64,000 nt of DNA from Mactromeris polynyma. Its lineage: Eukaryota; Mollusca; Bivalvia; Venerida; Mactridae. Of this stretch, positions 33,066 through 47,755 are shown in pieces. Under the pieces are notes generated by a model. It did no database searches. It was not told where the DNA came from and saw nothing but the letters and a program-made list of their open reading frames with translations. Made by a program: the position numbers and the translations under genes. Positions within the stretch are counted from its first letter, which is position 1. Every line of letters starts with the position of its first letter. The stretch is from positions 21,316,905 to 21,380,904 of the forward strand of contig JASFXZ010000005.1 of the NCBI GenBank assembly GCA_032209605.1, in the 5' to 3' direction.

Positions 33066-36008
33066 TTAGTTATGTTTATAAATGTGGCTTAGTTGTTTAA
33101 TTTGTGTTAAAACTTCATATTCCAATTGTTATTATTATATATATTATTGTCCTGAAAATTTTTCTGCTTTTAATTACAGGCTAAAATGTATCTGGCCAAG
33201 ACCACAGAATGTTAATATCAGTGAATCATTTCAAGAATTTGGCGCTCAAACAGATGTTGCTAATTCTTTCCCTAGGCTGAGTTACCATAGTTTTATACCA
33301 AGCCTTCAAAATTTTGATTGTAATTGAAATTTCTGATGATGAGTTCTCTGTACTTCCGTGTTTTATTCAATTAGTTTGTTAATTGAGGTGTACCTTAACT
33401 TTAACATGTGGCTCCTCATGGAAACATTCATGATTGATTAAATCCTTTCTGTGAGGCGTTTGCAAAAATCATATTGATTCATGATACGTCGTTATACTGA
33501 TGAATCCAAGCATTTAAAAAATTATACGGTATGTTCACCAATATATGTAGTAAGTAATTGAGTTAATGCCTAGAGATCAAAGACCTTGTCTGCCTTAATT
33601 TATCTAAGTGAAATTTAAGGTTTTGTGGAATTTGTTCTATAATTCACAGTATGATTTCACAGTTTGCTATCCATTGTCCATTACTGTATTGAGGCTGTGC
33701 CAAATATTTGTGGAGATTTTGTTCTGGATTAGATCAGTATCTCATCTTTGTTTCTGGTACACAATGTTTGTACAGGCATTGAATGATCCAAACCGGCTGG
33801 AGAACATTTGTTCTATCTACCAGTAACTTATAGGTTCAAGTCATTGACCAGTAGCGTAGCTACCTATTAGGCCCAATCTGGCCCGGGCCTGCGCAGTGTT
33901 ATTACTGGCATGGTTCAGATATGATACAACTAGCTGGTGTATGTCTTCACAATTATGCATGATTGTTTATACATGTATATATATGCCCCTGTTGACATAA
34001 GTAACAGTTGCTGGAATAAATTCGGACAGCATCCTGTAGGCGCTTGCCTGAACATAGTTTTCTCAGGTATGAGTCGATACAGGCTATAAATATCATTCAC
34101 AAACAATCTTATTCCCATGTAAGGGACATTGGAAGTGTGACTGTAGATAAATTTTACTCAAGCTATGTGTATGCCTCCAAACATTTTATTTTTTTTCTGG
34201 TATTTTGTCCAAACATTAATTATTTGTATGTTTACTAATATTCTAAACCAGTGTACCGGTATGTGCTTGACTGCTCCATGTCTTCGTTACCAATCACTTT
34301 GTTTTCATTAATTATCAATATTACTGTCAATATTATAACCTTACCCATTTGAGCATGTTTGCCTATTTAATATCTGTTTGACTGAATGTTGTCTAGTAAC
34401 CGTGGTGATGATGATTTTGTTTTTATTAAAAGAGTATCACCATACTTAAATTAACCTGCCTTATACATCGAAAAATGCCAACCCGACGAATATATAGATA
34501 ATAGAGTCCAAAATGCAAAAAAATCATTTTTGCCATTGCCCAAAAATTGAACCATAATTACTTTCATCTATATGAAGAAACAATTAGTCATGACTTAGAT
34601 GATCGTTTCTCGTAAAAAATAATGTAATAAACAATGTTTTTTGTTACTTAAGAGTCTGTCTTCTTCAATAATTATAAGGATGAAGTTGAAGATATGAAAA
34701 CTGAACATGTCACATGACATGGGCAATGCCATCTTGTCGTAACATTTGGATTTAATAACACGGTAATTTGAATATCAAAATGGATTTTAAATCACCTGAG
34801 CACTGTGACGGGTCACTTCAATGAATATATAAATATGCTTAGATGTATAAACATAAGTAGTTTTAGATTATGATACCAATTAAAATGTGTCGGTGGCATA
34901 CCTGAATACTTGCCATACCACTTGTGTGTATACATGCCAGTTTAAGTAGAAGTGAAAGTGTAGGTTCATAATCACTATTGTATGTCTTATTTAAACGACC
35001 ACACAATATAATCTTGTTTGAAAGTATTCTGTCCATGTTGAAATGACATAAGTATCCGCGAATAATGGGTACAATTTGTCAATGGTGGATTTTAGGTTCA
35101 GTAATTTGCCTTAACTTGTGATGCATTGTCCTCAAATATGTCATGTGTGTATCACGTTACAAATAACACAAATATTTTTACGAAGTATTTCTTTCAAGTG
35201 TTTTTTTAGCTTACTCAACTATCTGAATTGATATTTTTTGCCAGCAAGTATTATTGTGAACTATTGTGTGGACTCTGCAGGAATATGTTGAATTTTTTTC
35301 TTTGCCCATACTGCATTTTGTAACAATGTATCGTTGCAGTAATGGTTGTAGCTTTACAGCTATAATTTCTAGTGATTGTGATTGCTCGTCTTTGCTGCTT
35401 TAAATAACAGTTGAATTATCATTTGAATATTCTTACATTTTTTATATAGTTTAAGTTATATACATTTAATGATTTATGATATTCCCTGGTAGATCGAAAG
35501 TTGATTACACTTGAAGGCTTTGTGCATGTGTGAAGTTATAAAATTGTATGTACAGCTGGGTATTGTCAAAAACTCAATAAAATTGATATCTGGAATTTGT
35601 TTTTCAGTAAAATATTTTAGGTATTGCATGTTTTGTTATTGAACTTGTGAACATAAAAAATATGAATTTGAAAATTTTAGGAATTCTGTTGCTTGAATGT
35701 GTGAGAACATTTTTTCATCATGAAATTGTTGAAGAATATTTAATCAGATTGATGCTTTTCTGTCTTGGCAGAGCTTCTCAGTGGCATGTGGCTGTCAATG
35801 TTGAAAATTGTTTTTTTATTCAATTTGTAAATTAAGTTTTGTGAATAATTACATGAATTGAGGGCGCTGGTATAAAAGTTGCATAAAAATGTGCACATGT
35901 GCAAACTATGCCTGTATCCCTGTGAATTTGATGAATATTTTTTAAGTTTTTCGGCAAAGAGCTGTTGTATATGCTCAATGCCTTTCCTAATATACTTACT
36001 ATGAAAAA

Positions 36009-36130
36009 TACATTTACCAGGGTTTTCCCTTAGATTTTTCAAAATGGGGTCCTGGCACTTCCATATTTGCAAATTTTGGAGTCTATGATAGATGTTTGGG
36101 GTTCCAAGAGTAGATTTTTGTCTGTGACAT
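36009..36130 (-). repeat. Partial dispersed repeat, GGGAAAACCCT family
   Basis: GGGTTTTCCCTTAGATTTTTCA is the inverse of the 3' end of the repeats at 30353-30583 and 43843-44055. The rest is diverged. Confidence 0.5.
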
Positions 36131-38236
36131 TTTTTCACCCCAGTCATTGTGATCATGTATTACCCAGATGCTTGCAATGAATGTGGAAGTCACACTGTGG
36201 CAATATTGGATGAAAGTAAATTACCACTATAAGCATTTAAGTAATGAAAAGTGCCAATTTGCTCGAATGGGCTAATCGGACATTTGCATGTACTGCAGAT
36301 GCACAACTGTTCATAAATGCAGGTCCTCGGCCTGGAAATTTGGTCAGAGAGGCAGATAACATGTGTCCAAGAAATCCCTGATTTACCTTTTTACATGTAG
36401 TTCTTTGATATTGCTTCATGGCTATGAGTTACTGAATCTTCTTCTGAGAGTCTCTCGCAATGAGCTGTACTTGTTATGTTTAGCAGTTGTTAAACGTGAT
36501 ATGTTTGTATATATTTTCAGATTTTCGGATGTATAATACAATGTGATACATAGTGCCATCTCAGTGGGGATTTTTTTTATGATTTGGATTTACATGAGAT
36601 AGAAAAGTTTGGATTTAATATCAGAAGTGCCTCTCTGATTATATAAGGTAAGATTTATGTTTTTTTTTCACCAAATCATTTGAGGGTCAATAATGAATTA
36701 GCCCATCCCTCGTCTTTCTGCTGTGTGAAAAGTTGCAATTTTAATGACTGCAGTTTTGTAATAACTTCTAAAAATTGTGGTCTCTTATTGAAATTTTCAT
36801 AAAAAAATATCATGGTACATGTATATGACTGTTTGAGTGTTTAAAATGTCGCCGGATTTCTTATGGAAGATAGGGTTGTTATGAAGCATTTTCTATTGCC
36901 ATTCAAAGGGATATGATTTCCTGTGTTTCAGCTTTTGAAATTCCTACCTCCCGATCCATTTGCCCTTGTGTTGTTGAAATAAACAGGTGTACGGTTTAAG
37001 CACTAAATCAGTGCTCAGTTAACTGTACTTGACCAACTTGCTTTGTTATATCATTATTGATCCTAGTGGATTATAAAAATGTTGTTAACACAACATTGTA
37101 TGATCGATTATTATTGTTACATTATTATTATGTTGATAAGCTGCACCCAGTCTCTATCTTTGTTATTGCATATTGGAAGAATTCTCCGAGTTGAGCGAGT
37201 CTACTATTATCAAGTTTCCATATGATTGAATCCACATAATTATTATAACTGGTGGTAAAAAACATAAATGTGGTTTGAAAATGTCAGGCTGTTACCGTGG
37301 TTGAGTGTTTGAGTGCAGCTTAGAATATTCATGAACATAATAAAACTGTTGTCTTAGCCTGAATGTACTGTTGTACAATATCATGTTACCATGGCAGCTT
37401 TAGTTCATTACAGAATCTTGATCAAGGTTGAATAGAACGCTTATTTTTTGTTTTGACTCAACCAGGAATTTTTGGAATTTTTTCAGCATTTGTCGTTGAT
37501 GTATATCAGTTTGAAACCATTTCCTTTTTAAAGTTCATGTATTGGTGTATTTAAAGTTATCCCATGAATGGAGGATTTCCAGTGGTGTGCTATCTGAATT
37601 GTCAGCTATGTTCCTTTATCTTTGGTGTCTTAATTGTAGGTAGAAAGGTCTGTAAGGGTCTCTGTCATAACCGTATTTAAAACAAGGTAGTTATGTAACC
37701 TATGAGTTGGTACAGAAAGCTGAGGCCCCCACAGCTGCTCATAACAATTTAAGCATTTAGTGCTGGATACTAGGGGTATCATTGATGTCTTAAGTCTGTA
37801 TTGCTATCATGATCTAGTCAAATCTATCAGTTACATAATTATGGACATATCAATATTTATATATTATAGAATTATAAATTTAAAACAGATGTTTATCACA
37901 CATGTATATGAAGTGGTGCTCAATGCATTTGTATTTATTTGCTTTTCATTTTTCCCAGAAACTCAAAAATGCTCCCGAACATTATGTTGTAGTCTCTCTA
38001 AGCAAAGAAGTCTGGTATTTTATAATCACTTGGTAAACAAACATGATTCCTTGGATTGTACTGATGTTTTATAGCCTGTATTGATATTGGATTGACTTGT
38101 TTGGATCGATAACATATCTGTATCATTTCCATCGTTGACACCCCTACTGGGTACTAATGAAATAACTTGTCAAAGCTATAATCACTTCATGATTTGCAAT
38201 AACAAATCTGACCATGGCTACTCTCTGTCGGGCGAA

Positions 38237-38251
38237 GGGGGGGGGGGGGGG
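38237..38251 (+). repeat. Homopolymer of 15 G
   Basis: An uninterrupted G run, rare in this AT-rich sequence. It is a possible quadruplex or slippage site and a place where length may be mis-called. Confidence 0.9.
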
Positions 38252-40604
38252 ACACAATGGCGGTGGGCAGAGAATACTACATGTAGTAAGTCACTAGTTA
38301 TTATAATCACCTACACAATGATTTGCACTTGATAGACATATGTCTGTTTATCAGCATATGTTATACAGATAGAGATGTATAGTTTACATTACTTTGTCTT
38401 GTATAAAAACCATGATCATGTTTTATCATTTTGTGTGACTTTTTGCATGTATTTACTGAATACATCTGGTTTGCTGCAGTAACTTACAGCATTGAATACA
38501 TTAAATATCATCTCATACTGCTGGGAAATCTTCTTTGTGTATCTATTAGCCTTCCTTAATTAAAACCATATTTTACCAGAAGAAATTGTCAGGGCTTTAT
38601 TTATTGTAAAATTTCCAATTATTTTACCTGGGTGGATGACATTCTTCCTGGCATGTCAGTATGTCAGACAGGTATAGTAAATTATGCAATCATTCCTAGC
38701 ATCAGATCTTTATGTATATTCAAGGATTATATACTGCAAATAATTACTTTCAAATAATAAAGCCAGGAATGAGTTGCCCTCTTCTGCTTGAACATCTGTT
38801 CATGAATCTTATCACAGTTATAATAATTCCAGGTATGAAATGCAGAAATCTCCACACTCCTGAATGTTTATTCTTGCTTCCTACTGATTTTCAGATTTGT
38901 TATTACTTAGAGGCTATGAACTTTGAAATATGTATGAGTGGTGGAGTTTTTACATGAATCACATTATTATTCATACGAACCATTACTTACAGTCATTAAA
39001 TTTGAAATTTATGCTCCAATCATTTAGGGCAGCGATTTTGCCTTCCAGCTTTTAATTTAGAAGTGCTGCTACATGTACTGTCATGGAAAAATATTTTCTT
39101 ATAATGACTAAAAAGCCCACTGTTGTTTGTTTTTTTTGGCTAAAAAATGTTACTGTCAGAAACTGTGATCTCTGTAAATACATTACCAAATGTACATATT
39201 AAAACAATATGTTAAAAAAAAGAAAGATCTTCCTACCAATCAAACATTTTTCACTTTTTCACCATGTAGCAAGTAACATGCTGAATGTTTGCTCAGGCCA
39301 AAGGCCATAATTAAAAATTGTTTGTTTGGCATATAACCCAGTACTGTATGTATGTATTACAGGCATGAGAGTTTTGACGCTCACAAAGGCCGTTTTTGAG
39401 ACAATTTAAGCCATCTTAGATGCTTAAAAGCAAGGAGCTTCAGCTGCCCCCTGGACCCCTTGCCAAATTTTCAGCTGCTTTTGAAATTTTGCATTCTCAT
39501 TCCTGGTATTAAGAATGTTAAATATGAAAAAAAACAATGTCAGTAGTACTTTTATAGGAGAAGGTAACTGTTTTAAGCGAGTGTCATAATACATGTATTT
39601 TTACTGGCTTGTAAATAAAAGAGCTGTGACCATGGGCCGATGTGTCCAAATAAGTCCCATTGGCTATAGAATATGTGTAGTGAACACACCTGGTTACCTC
39701 AACTATCACCTGGGAGGTCTAAGGTCTGATTACCAAGTGTGTCATGCTCTTCAGTGACATTTGGCTGCAGTCATTCGCCATACACGGCTGTTTCATATGG
39801 GGTGGTTGCCACCTGCTTGCCCAAGAGCAAATTACTGCAGGTTCATTACAATTCTAGAAAGACTGGTTATATTAAAACAACAATCAAAGGACTTTTTGCA
39901 ATATGCTTACAATCGGTGTGAAATAAACTCCAATGTGTTGGTATGATCACAATTCTTGCTATTCGTACATTAAACTGAGATGAGTTTTTTACACTTACAG
40001 GTACATTATTATTAATAATCTTAATGAAAATATCACAAGTCGAAGCTTTCAGAGTGAGTATATGCGCATCCTGCCATGCTCAATTATGATAACATTGTGT
40101 AAACGAATAAGTGCCACAGAGCCCAATACATTAATATATTATAGTTCCAATCAGCTGATTACAGGTATCTAACAGCTGATTCCCTGGTTACTCACGGTAC
40201 ATCGTCATCCACATGATTCATATTGCCATCCCAGTGCTTTATGACTGAAAAGAAAATATATGCTGTTACTATGTGTTTACTTTGTTCTTTTCAATTTTCT
40301 CAGTATAATTCTCAGACATTTTGATGCTTTTCTGGCATTAATACTGTATTTCTTGTGAATAGTTCTTAAATTTAATAATTATTACATAAATGCTGAGTAT
40401 TCATACATACATCACATGTAACTGTAATGATTGTAATTAACCATTGGTACGTTATTGTCTTGCCTTAAATTTGAGGTGACTTCAGTGATTTAAGTACATT
40501 TGATGCCTTATAACAGTATTGCTAAATTATGAAGCCACAACAAAGTTGACTAAAGCTTCAAATGGTTGTGGTTGAATGTTTTTGATCTGTAGATGACCTC
40601 TGTT

Positions 40605-40860
40605 GTTATACCCCCCTTTGAAGAAGAGAGGGCATATTGGTGTGCACATCTTGGTCGGTCGGTCGGTCCGCAACCTTTTCGTTTCTTATCAATAACTCGA
40701 GAACCCCTAGACCAATCATCTTCAAACTTATTCCATGCATTTATCTTGGGTAGCAGAGGAACCATATATTTTGGGGTCAAAGGTCAAGGTCACAAACGTC
40801 TCTTGGTATTTTTCGTGTGTCATGGTGTTGGGAGAGGTTATTATGGTGGACTCATGTCAT
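40605..40860 (+). mobile_element. Single-core element with hairpin and GGTC microsatellite
   Basis: It begins with an imperfect hairpin (TATACCCCCCTTTGAAGAAGAGAGGGCATA), then GGTCGGTCGGTCGGTCCG. A single core follows (AATAACTCGAGAACCCC, ATCTTCAAACTT, GGGGTCAAAGGTCAAGGTCAC). This order matches the pearl-like elements described from bivalves. The 107-codon ORF through it is incidental. Confidence 0.55.
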
Positions 40861-41340
40861 GTTTTACAAGCTTCTTGTTAACATTAAAGCACAAGTACCA
40901 AACTTCTTTTAACTAGATATTCACATTAATTCTACAACATTTGGAGATGGGTTCCATGCACAGTTTGGTGGATATATGGTCTGTAGATGCAATGAAGTCA
41001 ATGCCACTGCAAGACAAGTCTTTGTATGCAAGGTACAAACAACACAACACAAGTTTATTTTTTCATTCATTGGTTCAGGTTAGAAAAGACAAATAGATCA
41101 ATGGATATAATTCGGTTAATCTTGTTATACATCTGTGTCTAATCATAGGAAAATGTCACTATTGATGAATTATCGAATGTATGAAGTGCTCGCTCTCTTA
41201 AGACAATTATTTTCTTCTCTTACGATTGTACCAATTCTGTATGATGTTCTCATTGGCAACACTATCCAATATTGTTCTTTATTTGTGCAGGCTCTGGGGC
41301 AGTCTGGTTTAATGCTGGATCATTTTCTTTTCGTCATCAT

Positions 41341-41746
41341 CTGGTTACCTTTGTTGATTACTGTCATCATCTGGATACCTTCATTGATTGCTGTCATCAT
41401 CTGGTTACCTTTGTTGATTGCTGTCATCATCTGGTTACCTTTGTTGTTTGCTGTCATCATCTGGTTACCTTTGCTGATTGCTGTCATCACCTGGTTACCT
41501 TTGTTGATTGCTGTCATCATCTGGTTACCTTTGTTGATTGCTGTCATCATCTGGTTACCTTTGTTGATTGCTGTCATCACCTGGTTACCTTTGTTGATTG
41601 CTGTCATCATCTGGATACCTTCATTGATTGCTGTCATCATCTGGTTACCTTTGTTGATTGCTGTCAACATCTGGATACCTTTGTTGATTGCTGTCATCAT
41701 CTGGATACCTTTGTTGATTGCTGTCATCATCTGGTTACCTTTGTTG
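41341..41746. repeat. 30-bp tandem repeat, 13.5 copies
   Basis: Unit CTGGTTACCTTTGTTGATTG plus CTGTCATCAT, varying mainly at TGGTTA/TGGATA. The period divides by three, so frames stay open on both strands: plus-strand ORFs 41135-41767 and 41272-41763, minus-strand 41320-41730. They give decapeptide repeats such as WLPLLIAVII and MMTAINKGNQ. I see no evidence of a gene beyond the repeat. Confidence 0.92.
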
Positions 41747-41760
41747 GTACTTTTCTTGTA

Positions 41761-41859
41761 TAAATGATCATAAGTAAGATCAAAGGTAAGGGGAGTACCC
41801 CCACAACCCGCCTACTTTTGGTGATTTTCCTGCTGCTTCAAGAATAAGAGACACCCCTG
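41761..41859. mobile_element. Partial MITE of the CAGGGGTGTC family
   Basis: It shares AAATGATCATAA, AAGGGGAGTACCCCCACA, CCTACTTTTGGTGATTTTCC and the end GAGACACCCCTG with the copies at 29627-29801 and 48099-48269. The outer left end is missing and abuts the 30-bp repeat. Confidence 0.55.
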
Positions 41860-43292
41860 ATAAATACTGGAATACATGTTGAACCGTACGCTGCTGTATA
41901 TTGCTTGTATTCTCAGATTTTTCATCAAGAAGACACCAGGTGTTTAGGTACTGTACTGTATAATTGCCACTTGAACAGACTTTTCACATGTGGTTAATAG
42001 CATAGAAGAATTCTGTTATCTTCAAATTAACTAATATTCGCAGTCTTGTCTGGTATGTTTAAGATTTAACTTGTTGGAATGACTTGTTATGATGAAGGAA
42101 TTCTGTATGAAGAGATAATTTGGTTAAAGTGAATTAAAGTTAAATTTTATTAAACTTATAATGTTCAACTATCTGTCTCTCTAGCTAGCTGTCTGTCACA
42201 GTGTGTATGGTTAAGTCGTTTATGTTGCAAGAAATAATTGGAAGGTCTTATATGAAGGTCGAGGCTTTGTAGAGGGAATTACATTGTGTGTCTGTTCTTC
42301 AAGTGCTGTATATACCATAAATTGGTGGTTGCTGTTTGAAGACTGATGCTATAAGAAGGTAAATGTTGGAGAGATACATTTGTTCTGTGCAGAATTCCTG
42401 CTGTACAGATCTGATATTTCTTTTAGCTTATGATGGCCCTCTTGTTGAAAATTTTGATCATCTGATAGCGCTACTTTTTCTATATTATTATTAGTAGCTT
42501 GATCTTAATATGAACTGTGAAGTGATTAACTATGTACTACATGTACCATCTAATTACATATCTGTTATATTTGTAATATATTTTGATTATAGGTGGGTAA
42601 GTGCAACAGCAACATCAGACAGTCAATGAACTTTGAAGACCATGTGGTCATTGTATACCAGCTGTTTCGTTCTCTCACATGATCTGGTGTGACATTTTCA
42701 CTAGGGGTATCTAGATAACTTTATATGGTCATATAATCATGACTCATACTATTAATTTTCCTTTCATCACTTGTCAATGCCTTGTGATAATTAGATCAGT
42801 TTTGTGTAGGCCTATTTTCACTACTTTGGGGAATAAAATTGGATTTCCTTATAAAGTTTTAATTCATTCATTCATTCTATAATTGACAAAACGATCCCAT
42901 TATTTGAATTCTGGAGGTCGTTAACCAGATTTTGAATAAAGGTTAATTGAGTAAATACTTGTTTGACGGCTATTATTGTCGAAGTGTGTCAGTTTACCAA
43001 GAACAATGATATGAAAAGATTTTACTTTGATTTGCTGTAAAATAGCCAACATTAGTTTATAGTACAGAAATGAAGGACTGAGATTATGGCTTGGGGTTGT
43101 AATGTGGTGAAGATAGCAGCTAGATGTGACCAGATAATCAATGTTAGATTGCTGTTTGCACCCCTCCAGCAGTTTGTCCCTTAACAATAGGAGTGGCTTA
43201 CATCATCATTGAATTTAATTACTGATGTCGATTTCCAGTTGTTAAAGCAATGAGGCTTTGAGTCTTATTTTAGATTCGAAGCTGTCCTATAG

Positions 43293-43534
43293 GGCCTTAT
43301 TCATAAATGTGACAAGTCTGAAACTCAGACTTTGACTTAAAATGTTAGTTTTGCTCCCATGTTGGTATAATATTATAGATTTTAATAAAAATTGGCAAAA
43401 GGGTACAGAGGGAAACAACGATTATTCAGGCAGCATTTCAGTGGTTTAGATTTAATACTCGTAAATATAAGTTGTGTAAATTTAATGTCCAAGTCTGAGT
43501 TTCAGACTTAAAGTGCTTGTGAATATTATGCCCC
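43293..43534. mobile_element. Diverged MITE related to 22692-22937
   Basis: It has the ends GGGCCTTATTCATAAATG and (reverse) GGGGCATAATATTCACAAG, with inner inverted AGTCTGAAACTCAGACTT on both sides. The same layout occurs at 22692-22937, with more mutations here. Confidence 0.6.
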
Positions 43535-43842
43535 TGAAGTTTAATATGTTCAATGTATAGAATGATCAACATTTTGTCTATTATTTTTTGACAGGGAATA
43601 GAAACATATTACAACACTACTTATATGTACAAATAGTGGGTTTCAAACTTCAAAGAGGTTTGAGAATACCATTATTGTGTACTTGATTCGATGTCTATTG
43701 GTCAATAATTTTCAAAAAATGTTTTCATTGACTGACACAATTTATTCACAACCATTCTTAAGTAAATAAAAACTGTCTATAAATATATTATCTTATTCAT
43801 TAGGAGATTCCAAACGCATGAGAGTTATAGGTATAACGCACT

Positions 43843-44055
43843 CAGTGATTTCCCTGACGCAGAAGGGAAGTCCCTGCACATGACTCCCTTTTCTTTCTAG
43901 GGACTCTCATTTTCCACTTACTGCGCATCTGTGGGACCCCTAAAAAAACCTTTGTCAAGTATAAACAGAATATCATGGACCCTGCAAATTTTCTAAGGAC
44001 CCCCAATTTGTCAAACAAGGACCCTTAGCTGAAAAATCCTAGGGAAAACCCTGAA
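43843..44055 (+). repeat. Dispersed repeat ending CCTAGGGAAAACCCTG
   Basis: Parallel to 30353-30583 along about 210 bp: GATTTCCCTGACGCAGAA, CTCATTTTCCACTTACTGCG, GTCAAGTATAAACAGAATAT, CCTAGGGAAAACCCTG. Confidence 0.6.
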
Positions 44056-47000
44056 CACTGTTGGCCCCTATTTGGTGATCAAGTATTCTAAATTGTCCAC
44101 TCCCTCTAATTAGTTTATATACAAGAAAGCTAAAATTGATGGGTGTTCCATAATCTTGCCAGATCGTATGATTACATTGTTCCAGTGACTCATAGATATG
44201 TCATAATGATAACCTTCATTATTTATTCAATGTTTTTTTTTTTTTAAATTTATGTATTGTATGCCCATATTTGTATAAATAGGAATTTATATCTGTCATA
44301 ATAATAGGCTTAAGGTTTTAGCACCCCATAAACATTTTAATATATTTTCTCAATTTTATATACCTATATCTTAATTTTATTTCACATCACTTTCAAGTTA
44401 TTTAATATTTTTGGCAGTCATTTGCTATATATTTTTCAAAAGGTGTTTATAATGCAAAAAATGGAAAAAAAACATTTGATAAAGGGAGGTAATTCACTAA
44501 AACCCTTCAAAATATAAAAAGAATATGTTAGTAAAGCCTTAGAAGTAAACATGATTTGGCGAAAATGTAAATTAACTTTATTTGCCTGAAATAAATCATA
44601 ATTTCGAATGAAATAAGCAAAATAGCAAATTGCAGTTTATTATGCATTGCATTCTGTTCAAACTGAAATTTTGCAAAAAATTGTCTGAAAATGTCTCTGA
44701 AATGTTAATAAAGTTAAGGTTTTATGATACAAATAAAAAAAATTGAAGACAATTTGATGCCCTACTGATATTTCTTACTTTTCTAAAATATGCAAGTCTG
44801 TTTAAGTACATAGGTGGTTTCTCTGCATATGAAAAAAATAAGGAATAAGAAAATAAATGTACCTTTCCATGTATTAGTTATTTTAAAGGCTAACATTTTT
44901 CAGAGAAGAAAAAGGGTCGCAACTTTTTTTTCTAACTGAAATTTTCAAATTTTATCGGCATATTTTATATAGATTGAATCGACAACTGTTTCATTTGCCT
45001 CACACATTTTATAATGACCATTAATGACCATTAGGGTGTTAAAAAACCTTAAAGATATAAAATTCTGAGTAATGTTTTTAAACTGGCCAAATTATATTTA
45101 TTTTGAGATAGACTTATTGTTAAGATTGTTTAAACAGTACCACCATCCCTATGAATTGCGTCTTAGAGTGATGAATTCTTTTCTTACTGATCAGTAGTTA
45201 TTTAAAGAGCCAGGTAATTTGAAGTATGATTCATTACGATTACGCAGTTGCTTACGGGTATTAATCGTATCTTTAAAGTACCTATTAAAGTATTTAATTT
45301 CCTTTATTATTTTATGTCGTCACAGGGAAAATAGTTTTTACCTCACAGGACCGTACTGTGTTAGGAGCATTACAATACTTCATTCATGAATTACTAAATG
45401 ATTCTTTCAGTGAGTAACTGCCACACGGTTTTGTTCTAACTTGGCTATATGCCACCTTTCTCATGATGCATAACATACATATATAACCCTGTCATTATTA
45501 TAGTATTGATTGTATACTAAAACAGTTGTAGATGGCTGATGATAGACTTTAAACATCTCTTTGTGTCGTCTGTTTACTAGTTGCTGTGAGTTTGAGTGGA
45601 TTTTTTTCCTGGTTTCCAACTGTTAACTAATTTTACTAATTGAAATTTAATAATTAATGTCCTGTTGAAAGATACCACTACTGGTGTGTATGTACTTGTT
45701 GTATTATAGTGTTGGAATTGATTTATATAGGATTAATATTGGAAATAGCTTCACATAGTTGTTGGCTTTTGCTATTTGCTCTTTCTCAGTTTCTGTCTCC
45801 GGCTAGGCTCACGTTTTAATTGATTATACTTATGTGACTCGGAAATGCTTGAATTTGTTATTAAATATTGGATTTATGTTTATCAATAACTTAGTGTAAG
45901 ATAAAAAATATAAAACAATTTATTTTTTTCTGACTTTACTGGAATACTGGTTTTTCAACATTTGATGCTTAAAGTATGAAAATATATATTTACTTGTTAA
46001 AATCTCTAAATTATATTTAATTAGAAATTATATTTAATTAAGTGAAGAGATGACACTCTGATAATTTGTGATAAATTGATAGTTACTAAAAGTCCAAAAT
46101 AATAACTATGTTAAAACAAAACCATTAACCCCCCTCAGGGCTGTGTACAAAGTGGAAAAAGGACATCCTTTCTCAATATGCATTGTTGTATGTCATACGG
46201 GAAGGTGTGCACAAATAGATAAAAATGATGGATTACCAAGCTAATTCTGACAGATTTCTGGGTTGTTTCTGTCACAATTCACAAATGCACACAGTTTCAA
46301 AGGAAGTTGTACTTAAAACAAGGTGTTAATATAGAATGAATGAGGACAAGATTAGTTTTGTTGTTATTTTTATGGATTATTTTTTGTTAATAATGGGAAT
46401 TACAATGCATCTTCCTGTTTGTAACAATTAGGTCTTAATGGTGTTCAAATGATGTATTTCCTAAACACATTGTCGTGACAATTATTTGATTTCCTTAAGA
46501 AATAGTGCCTGTTGCATTTGTCTCATGGTCTGTGACATAACTTGAACAAAGAGACATTCTGTATTGTGGTTTAAAATTACATAATTGTAACATTAGGCAA
46601 CATTAAATGACTACAACATGTTCTTAGTTTAATGTGTACATCAGGTGAAACATTTAGATGGCCACCTATTATCATCAGGACTCTGGAGCTTTACCTTCTA
46701 TACTGTCATTAAACGGAACTAAATGATTGATAGGGCTATTGTTACACTTGATATGGTCCGATTATTGATCACCGTTTTTATGTGCGGACTTAATCACACT
46801 AGATTAGGAGTAACTCTAAAATAGTGCTTAATCGACCAATTATTTTTCCATGTTTAGCTTGGTTGGATTAAATTGACTGAAACAAGATGGATTATCTCAT
46901 TGGATTTGTCTTAAAAGTCAACTTGGTTCTTTTCAAGTTTAACACTTGTGTTTAGACATGCTTTGAAGACTTTGGAAAATAGTTTGATCTCTCGTGGAAG

Positions 47001-47635
47001 TGCTTTCATAAATACGGAAAAATATGAAAAATTGTTTTGAAATTTTGTGAATTGTGATATTATTCTACTGTGTCGGTGATTCTAAAATGGTGGATATTTT
47101 GTAAAGGCTTGGACTATTATCTAAAAAATAAACATGTTGTTGCTTGGGTCTGATTTAGACAATAGAAATGCATTGCATGGAAATGGTGGAAGTTCTGTAG
47201 ATGGTAAGTAAAATCTGTGTGTATTGTATTGCAGATATCTTTTATATAAAATGTTATAACTGAGAGATACAGTGTTCTGTCTCGCTACTTTCAGGCAGAA
47301 CCTTGTCATTACTTATAATGGATGACAAAATCACAGCCTGATATAATTGAATTTACATATAGCACTTATGTAATTACAACATGTCATTTGTTTGAAAATG
47401 ATGTCTGTAACCTCAGGGCATTCAAACTTCTGTGATTTCTAAATGTTGATTTAATGAAGGTTTGTGGATGTCTGCTCTATTTACAACAGCCAATAGTTCT
47501 AATTAAATCATCATTATATCAGTTTAATTTGCATTCTTTTGTCTTTAGTTTGCAAATTTTTGCTAATCAAGTACATGTATGTAATGATTGACTCCTTATT
47601 TTGAGGTGACGAGTTGAAAGCTCAGGAGACGTTCA

Positions 47636-47734
47636 CAGGGGTTTCACTAATTCTTGAATTAGCAGGCAATTCCTGGTGATGACACTTAAGTACTGCGTAA
47701 TTTTACCGGCTCCCAGCTCTTATTGACACCCCTG
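47636..47734. mobile_element. Short MITE, CAGGGGTGTC family, internal deletion
   Basis: 99 bp from CAGGGGTTTCACTAATTC to TATTGACACCCCTG. It contains AATTTTACCGGCTCCCAGCTC as in the longer copy 365 bp downstream. Its interior is shortened. Confidence 0.65.
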
Positions 47735-47755
47735 GGTACATATTCTTTGTTACAG

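Noticed and set aside
33840..33900. Transposon terminus CAGTAGCGTAGCTACC
   Set aside because: The phrase resembles common transposon ends, but I found no matching second end or target duplication.
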